Positions 57,570 to 64,000 of a stretch of DNA of 64,000 nucleotides are shown here, piece after piece. Both the position numbers and the translations under genes were made by a program. The notes below the pieces were generated by a model, which had not been told where the DNA came from, searched no databases, and was given only the letters and a program-made list of their open reading frames with translations. Within the stretch, counting starts at the first letter, position 1. Every line of letters begins with the position of its first letter. The stretch comes from Aldrovandia affinis (Eukaryota; Chordata; Actinopteri; Notacanthiformes; Halosauridae), in the NCBI GenBank assembly GCA_029706075.1, contig JAINUG010000011.1:9119001-9183000 (forward strand). Reading direction: 5' to 3'.

Positions 57570-59214
57570 AGTGGACCACGAGGCGATGTGGAGATTGTTT
57601 TGAAAATACCCGTTTTTGAGGATCAATATGTGGACAAATTAATGTTAAATGTAGGCTATAACTAATTGTATTTGACACCTGATTCTGGCAAAGCAGTTGC
57701 ACAAAATTTTAATTAAGTATAAAATGAAAAGGAAAGATTTCAGACATTTCAGAACACATTTCAGTGATTGAATCGAATTTAGAAATTTCCGAATTTGATA
57801 GAACTTTGATGAGCATCAGCAGACATAGGTAAGATATTTTCATGTTTAATACTGTCATTGTTTTGCATAGTTTATATGCAACTTTAAAAAGACTCCCATG
57901 ATATTGTGTGTCCTTCCATGCCCTACGGCACTAGCTAGCGCTATGTTGTATCTGTAACATGCTATGCTTGATCTGATTAAACAAATAACTTGCCCTTCAT
58001 TGTTTTCAATGGAGAGAAAGGCACAGAAGCACACAAGATGAATGTACAGCCATGTGGCATGCCAAAGTTCAAATTGCATGAACTTTTATTGATGCATTAA
58101 AATAGTGACATTATCACTCTTGACTCTTTTCACCCTCCAAGGACAGAAAATAAATATACAATAGCTCTAACAAATGAGTGCAAAGATAATCAGCAGTGTA
58201 GATCAGAATGGAAAACAAGCAAGTCACAGTTCGGGAAAAATGAGAAAAAAACCATTTTACAGATCAGAAAATAGAGGTATTGGTCAACGAGGTACAGCAT
58301 CACTATGCCATTTTACAGCATAAGAAAACACCATCGGAGAAGAAAATAATTTGGAGTGACATCACATCAGAAATGAATTAATTAGCCATAACAAAACTAA
58401 CAGTGGATGATATAAAGAAAATATGACATGCGCATCTACAACATAATGCAGGAAAAATACCAGCAGTGGTCCAACCGAGGAAAGAATATTAGAATAAGAA
58501 TAAAGAATAGAAATGGTTAAACTTGTGATGGGAGAAGGCCACAGAGCGTCTGAAAGTAAAACTGCATTCATGATTCCTTCTATACCCTCCTGACTGCCTG
58601 CACAAAATAAAGTAATCGTTAAAATTCAGAACTGCGTTTTTTATTCTGACTGCTAGCTGATGACAAATTGGTCAATAGAAGTCCTGCGTTCTTTCATATA
58701 ATATTTATTGAAAGTTATAAATATATAACTTTATATATGCTATATAGAATATATATTTTAAATTCTGACTAAGCTGTCTGTAGATACAGGTATGCCTGAA
58801 AATAAAGCTGTCATGACATGACAAAAAACCGGGGTACTTTGCAACAACATTTTTAATTATTTGTTTTGCATAGCTGGGACAGCACCTTGGAAAAAATGGG
58901 AAATGTTAAATAGCTAGGTAATATTAGCGCTCATAAAATACCGCCTGGTTTCAAGAGTTCTCACGCAAAGAGGAGAGTCGCTATTAAGGCATGCGTTAGT
59001 ATTAATTTAGTATTTAGTATTTTAGTTACTATATTTAGTAAGTAAATGAGACAGACTAATTAGTCAACCTCATTTACAAAATCTCCAGCCTGTTTTAGAG
59101 CATTCACCCTACATATACATGTGCATGAACAGATTTAACTATTCATCTAAAGGAAAATCGCAAAGTGACTTAAACCCCGCAAATTATATCCATTATATTA
59201 TACCCCTTGATTTG
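57570..59214. other. tekt1 3' flank
   Basis: Presumed 3' untranslated and intergenic DNA. AATAAA at about 58148 is a possible polyadenylation signal. No other feature recognised. Confidence 0.45.
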
Positions 59215-59502
59215 CTAACACCCGAGCAACTGTATGTACAGTATTGTTGGGAGAGGAAATGGCCTCCACTTATTTAGAAAACTTGCAAAATGATACTCCC
59301 CTCTGGCACTTGGCAGAGGACTGATGAAGTTTATCTGCAGCGATTCCCTGGGGCCCTTTGGGGGCTCCGGCCTGCACAACTTGGTGTGACCCAGCTTTCC
59401 CCAGTTAACCACTGCACACATCAAATATGCTTTGCACCAGTTGTTGATGTCAGCAGAACGGTTCAGCTGGTTAGTGATAAAGGGATATCTGTTATGGAGC
59501 AT
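59215..59502 (-). mobile_element. Retroelement integrase scrap
   Basis: Fossil fragment: the - strand reads ADINNWCKAYLMCAVVNWGK and then PRESLQINFISPLPSARGEY, the zinc-region-to-catalytic-core boundary of a Gypsy/retroviral-type integrase. No LTR or other pol part of the copy was recognised beside it. Confidence 0.65.
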
Positions 59503-60019
59503 GAAGCACCCATATCAACAAGTACATCACACAACCAGCCTCCAAGGTTGTCTCTCATCTTGATATGGTGTTATGCCCCCCTCTGTCAGCCACTCAACGT
59601 TGGCTTTGATTTATTTTTAATCTGCTCTCCATGGTGGAGACCCATCTAACCATTGCTGCAAATGTATTAGCCTTCTATTGCACACATTTTGTTTAAAAGA
59701 AGAATTACCAAGGCTTAACAGTAAAATAAACTTGAAAATAAACATGTGGCATCAAACATTACACTAATGTATAACAATAGACATTAATAATAATCAGTGT
59801 TAACACTATTTCAACATTAAACCAGTTATCATTTAAAATGATCATACCCAAAACAATTCAATGAGCATCATACTTCATAGATCACATCAACATTTCAACT
59901 TCCACATTTCCTCGACACATTTGTTGATGTGTTTTGTTTTTCATTTCTGTTTCTTAATTTTTGTAGTTTTCAGTTCACTTCTGACTTCTTTATTGGATGA
60001 ATATATTTTTTCTTAGAAT

Positions 60020-61610
60020 TTCTCACTCTGTGTGAAATATCAGGAAGCAGTTGCTGGTGGCGGTGAATCAGAGGTGCACATCACATTTCCTACACTTGAC
60101 TTTTGGAGTGCCCTTGCAGCCTGATCTGCATCTCCCCTTCTTTTCACTCATGATGGCCCAGTGGGCTGCTGTATCCAGGCGCACATCTGGGATTGGGATT
60201 GGAGTGCTGGGTCCCTGCCTTTTAACTTCATAGTCAGAGGCAATTCCACCACTTGGACAGCCTCTCTTCTGCTCCAGGTTTTTCCTAAATTTGCAGAGGC
60301 CCTATGCACTGTAAGATTTGAAGGTGTTTAACCTCATTTGCTCATTCTTTGACATCACATTGTCACATCGTCATTGGCATCACAATCCCACCTGTACATC
60401 AGCCAGGCAGTTACCAACATCACATCCTGGAAGTGAAACACCATCCGGTGATACCATTTCTTGGATCGGATCTCCATCTGATAGAGCGTGATGAGAGAGC
60501 CAAGCAAATCAACCCCCCCTCCCCACCATGTGTTGATTATATTCTTTCAGCACAGCTGAGCAGGGGACTACCTTTCTTCTTCAGTCCCATCTCAGTAACT
60601 GAGTAGTTCCAACGTAGTTACTCAGATGGTTCACTGAGAGGTTGTTGTACCACTTTACAGCATTAAAAGTGACATTGCTGACCTGGGCTGTTTTTTCTTG
60701 AAAAGTCCCATGGCTAGATCTCTTCAGCTTGACATCAGAAACCATGTTGCTGCAAGGTAACCTGTTTGAGCGTATGGTTCCAAGGTAGTAAATGCCCTGA
60801 TGAGCCAACTCCAGTTGTAGTGGCATACTGCATAAACAGTTGTAAAAAAACAACTTGTAGTTCTTATGCTTTGGTACAGGCTGGGCCAGTCAAAGTACCA
60901 CATTTCCACTTGTTCCAAAGTCTGCCCACTCAGGAGTCTAAATAACTTTCCCTGTGTAAACTTCAAAGTTGTGTGGGATACCATCAGAGCCAGCTAAGAC
61001 TATCAATACAACCCCACTTCTTTGGTTTCATGGGCAGGTATTGCTTTAGCTGATCATCAACGCTCAGCTTTTTTGCCATGGGTATGGCATTCATTTTTGT
61101 AACGAGATGAGTGATCAAGGGCCGGATCTTGTAAAGCTCATCAAAGTTAGACTCTTCTCTGCCTGGTTGCGCATTGTTGTCACTGAAATGCAGGAATTGT
61201 TTGATAGCTTTCCATCTTGTCAGAGGCATTGTGTCTGCCACTTGAACAACTCTGCAGGATGAGGACCAAAACATGCAAGTTGCTGGCAGTCCAAACAACG
61301 ACATGTAAAGGTGACACCCCAAGAACTGCTCTAGCTTATCAACTGTGAGGTTAAGTGACTTATTTACATCACACTGTACCGCACAAAGATTTGACTACTC
61401 CACAATGGTGTGCAGTAGGTCTTTAGAGAAGAACTGATGGAAGTATTCAAGGGGTGACAAAATTCCATCAGATTTTGAGATGCTGTCTACCCACTCAGGA
61501 TATGCCTGGGGGGTGCTATCATTGCATGTTTTCCAGCGAAGAAGTTGAGGAGAATACTCAGGTGTATTGTATATACTCAGGGCATTATATACATTATATA
61601 ACATTAATAT
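60020..61610 (-). pseudogene. piggyBac-like transposase pseudogene
   Basis: The - strand from 61604: SPLEYFHQFFSKDLLHTIVE, then LTRWKAIKQFLHFSDNNAQP, ESNFDELYKIRPLITHLVTK and KKLSVDDQLKQYLPMKPKKW (first catalytic Asp in SVDDQ; about 12 residues between it and KQYLP seem lost), up to 60984. Other frames continue with NYKLFFYNCLCSMPLQLELA (the family has an Asp where Tyr-Asn stands), GIYYLGTIRSNRLP, NVTFNAVKWYNN and GRGVDLLGSLI (third Asp). Then comes a Cys-rich tail near 60050-60100. At least four frame breaks, so long dead. Terminal repeats with TTAA were not found. Confidence 0.82.
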
Positions 61611-61799
61611 AACCTCCTTTGATTTATACTTTTGCTATGTATCTCAGCATCCTGTTGGCCTTTTCACTGCTGTAGCACAAAGGCACTGCTTTACTACATT
61701 TTTCAAAATGATCACTTCCTAATTTTTCTCCTCCCATAAAATACAACAGACTACAGAACAACCAGTTATCATAGTTATTATATTATCTGTTTGTGGAAA

Positions 61800-62290
61800 G
61801 TGTCGGTCTCGGCAGAGGAATCAGGGTGATTAGCAGCTACTCCTACTGGCAGAGCAACCAGAGCACACACCGGTCCTGTGTCTAATCATTATACCTGTGT
61901 GCTTAAAACTGCTCTGCTCTCTTCAGTAGGTGGCTGGAACCAGGAAGGAGAAGGCTGGCGAGACTGAGAAGTAAACTGAAAAGTTGCTTATGTGTTTAAG
62001 TGTTTGCCGAAAGGCTTATTTGATTTAGTTTGTTATGTTTTGTTTGTTGTTTTTGTCCCGAACGCGTGGGGTGACGGCAGGGCTGGCTCAAGGCACAGGC
62101 CATACAGGCAGCTGCCTGGGGCGCCATGTCGGCTAGGGGCGCCAGGTCGCCCTCGCAAAAAAATAAAAATAAAATAATCGCTGGTGGCTGGTGGGCGCCC
62201 TCTCCTTTCCTCCAAATGAACAAATAAACAAAAATAAATACACTTTGCACCCCTGTTCTGTTCCTCACACAATGTTTCATCTGGCCTGCA
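61800..62290. repeat. Unclassified repeat-like DNA
   Basis: The segment at 62085-62190 (gcagctgcctggggcgccat and 'taggggcgccaggtcg') resembles a common vertebrate foldback-type repeat with 'ctgcctagggcgcc' ends. The flanking 61800-61980 could be LTR-like, but no partner was seen. Confidence 0.3.
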
Positions 62291-62743
62291 TTTTGACAGA
62301 GATGCTGTTACTGAGGTGGGGAATACGATGCCTGGCTGCTTGCTGAAAGTGGGGGTTACGTGCGCGCATCACAGGCAACCCAAGAGAACGTGCTGTCACC
62401 TGTCGGGTCAAGTGCAGGTGACGGGGTCAGAGAGGCGCGCACTACTGATGCAGTCAGGCAGAGAGCCAACATCAGCGCGACGCAAGATAGATATCAGATC
62501 GATGGCAGATTTTATGTTTGCACAATGACTTTGAAAAGGCACAAGCCTTATCAGTGTATAAGGCTTGTGGGATATCATATGTATATCCTTTTGAAGATAA
62601 AGTGCATCACTACATTAAATGAGAGGCCTTCATTTACTCAGGGAAGTTACCAAAAACATAAGTAGTCAACTGCTGCAAAATATTTCACTATAATAAGTAA
62701 TGATAGTAAGCTAAGCTTCTTTTACCCACTTGTGTCTTTCAGT

Positions 62744-62787
62744 TCAACACGTACCTTTGGTTATGGACACTCCGTCCAGTAATATGT
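62744..62787 (+). CDS. Possible small exon of an unidentified downstream gene
   Basis: Acceptor cacttgtgtctttcag is followed by 44 bases containing ATGGACACTCCGTCCAGTAA and then donor gtgagt. It could be a first coding exon starting MDTPSSNM. No protein identity; the rest would lie beyond 64000. Confidence 0.22.
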
Positions 62788-63199
62788 GAGTTTCTGTCCT
62801 CTCCCTGAGTTTGTACCATATAATGGGCCACTTTCACATTTTCTCCTCCTTTGTCTGATCTGTCACAAATGCCCAATGTAAAGTGTTAATAGAATATATA
62901 TATTTTTTCAATTTTGCTTTATTGTGCAAATACAAACGAAAACGTTTGCAGATGAAAGCCTCCTGAAAGTCTGCATAAATGCAATCATTCTGCAACACTC
63001 ACTGCACTGCTGATGGCCACATTTTCACCCCTAAGTATTAGTCTGATTCTCCCTGCAACTGAATGAATTACTGCCAAAACAGAGACACCAAGTCATTAAA
63101 AAATACAATCAGCACCGAGGTGGTTCCGAACAGTCAGGTGCAGAAATTAATAAATGGTGTTACTGTTTCCACACTCCAATAGCCGGGTGGTGAAATAAA

Positions 63200-64000
63200 A
63201 TGGGACGCAAAAACAAATACAAATATTCATAAAAAAATATGACAACAGTCTGACTAAGCCCGAGCACCATAGAGAATAGGTTCTAAACTCACTCACGTGC
63301 AAATCAAAATGGACGTTCTATTCCACAGACTGCTAAATGCAACTTGCAAAGTGTTTTCCAAAAAGGCACAGCGGAATGGCACGAAGTCAAAGAACGGAAA
63401 AGGCCTCTTCCCCCAAAAATAAACTCCAGACAGGGGCGTGGCCAGACGAGGTCGAGGAGAATGCCAGTGGAAACCGTCCAATCACAGGCAGCTGTTCAGC
63501 CAGCCGTAACAATGGCAACAAAACCCCTTCTTATAGCTAACTAACAAACTTTAGGTCTGGTTGCTTGTAGTGAGCAAGCTAGCAACAGCCAACCGAAAAT
63601 GGCTATATCTCAATGCTTAAAATGAAACAAACAAAAGCTAGTTAGCTATCGAATATTCCCCTGCTCTTGCATTTGCTCCTGAAAGGGCGAAAAAACACAA
63701 AAAACGTCACAACAGCTAGGTGTAATGCAGAATTTGCTAATTGGTTAGCTTTTTAACAAGCTTGATGGGGAAAAAATGGAAAATTCCCTCTTTGTCCCCT
63801 AACGACAACAAAAGTTAACCTTAAGAGCAAATCCGCTTACCTTTTTGATAATAAACACCAAAATATAATCAACAATACAAAATACAATCCCAATAATCTT
63901 AACAATCAAAATAGTAACAAACAATCTACTCAAATTCTCTGTACGAATGACAAGAGCAATAACATCAGGCAAAGCGCAATCCTGTCAGGCAAAGCAGTAG
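63200..64000. other. Unassigned DNA, partly repeated at 6.7-6.95 kb
   Basis: Around 63835-64000 the strings gagcaaatccgcttaccttt, 'atcccaataatc' and 'tcaggcaaag' echo 6765-6915 (gagcaaatctacttaccttt, 'tcaggcaagag') in the same orientation. Otherwise no gene recognised. Confidence 0.35.

Overview
This is a piece of vertebrate nuclear DNA, almost certainly from a teleost fish. The evidence is intron-split host genes with GT-AG junctions, a dense mix of fish repeat families (L2 LINEs with the 3' tail gcagacgctcttatccagag, tRNA-headed SINEs, Tc1-like, hAT, PIF/Harbinger and piggyBac DNA elements, Ty3/Gypsy-type LTR remains) and the absence of any operon logic. I cannot name the species. All calls are by eye from the sequence and from remembered protein families; no search was run.

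Two host genes carry the window, both on the + strand. The first is entr1 (endosome-associated trafficking regulator 1, formerly SDCCAG3), whose first exon(s) lie upstream. Its visible exons run from 1511 to the stop at 15402-15404, with a first intron of about 8 kb packed with mobile-element debris. The second is a tektin-1 gene (tekt1). Its seven coding exons at 45317-57569 join in phase to a 400-residue protein, with an 8.8 kb fourth intron holding a whole Cys-rich DNA transposon, a LINE nested in a Tc1 element, another Tc1 copy and an L2 tail. Nothing suggests that the two genes are functionally linked.

Between them, 15.4-45.2 kb is essentially a transposon graveyard. Along it lie a Tc1-like element (16.8-18.1 kb), a Harbinger-type deletion derivative (18.3-18.9 kb), a LINE endonuclease remnant (20.4-21.2 kb), a 7.2 kb LTR element on the - strand with two almost identical LTRs but no recognisable gag/pol (21.2-28.4 kb), and a solo LTR with target-site duplication (28.8-29.3 kb). 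Next come a two-gene PIF/Harbinger element interrupted by a Gypsy fragment and by an L2 copy (29.6-35.5 kb), an LTR-like stretch (35.7-36.8 kb), a second copy of a 0.47 kb block that carries a tRNA-like sequence (38.3-38.7 kb), and Tc1-like and foldback elements (39.5-45.2 kb). After tekt1 lie a retroelement integrase scrap, a decayed piggyBac transposase (60.0-61.6 kb) and unassigned DNA with one possible exon of a further gene.

Points most worth a second look: the altered signature nonapeptide in tekt1; a possible intron of only 46-48 nt in entr1; the young non-coding LTR element with internal repeats; the DTD/GCDT/Cys-rich transposon (Academ-like is my best guess) with its own terminal inverted repeats, plus the amino-terminal half of a sister copy 43 kb away; the tRNA-containing duplication whose flank is better conserved than the adjoining L2; and a nested foldback element ending 46 bp before the first coding exon of tekt1. 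I did not find a convincing new host defence or regulatory system.
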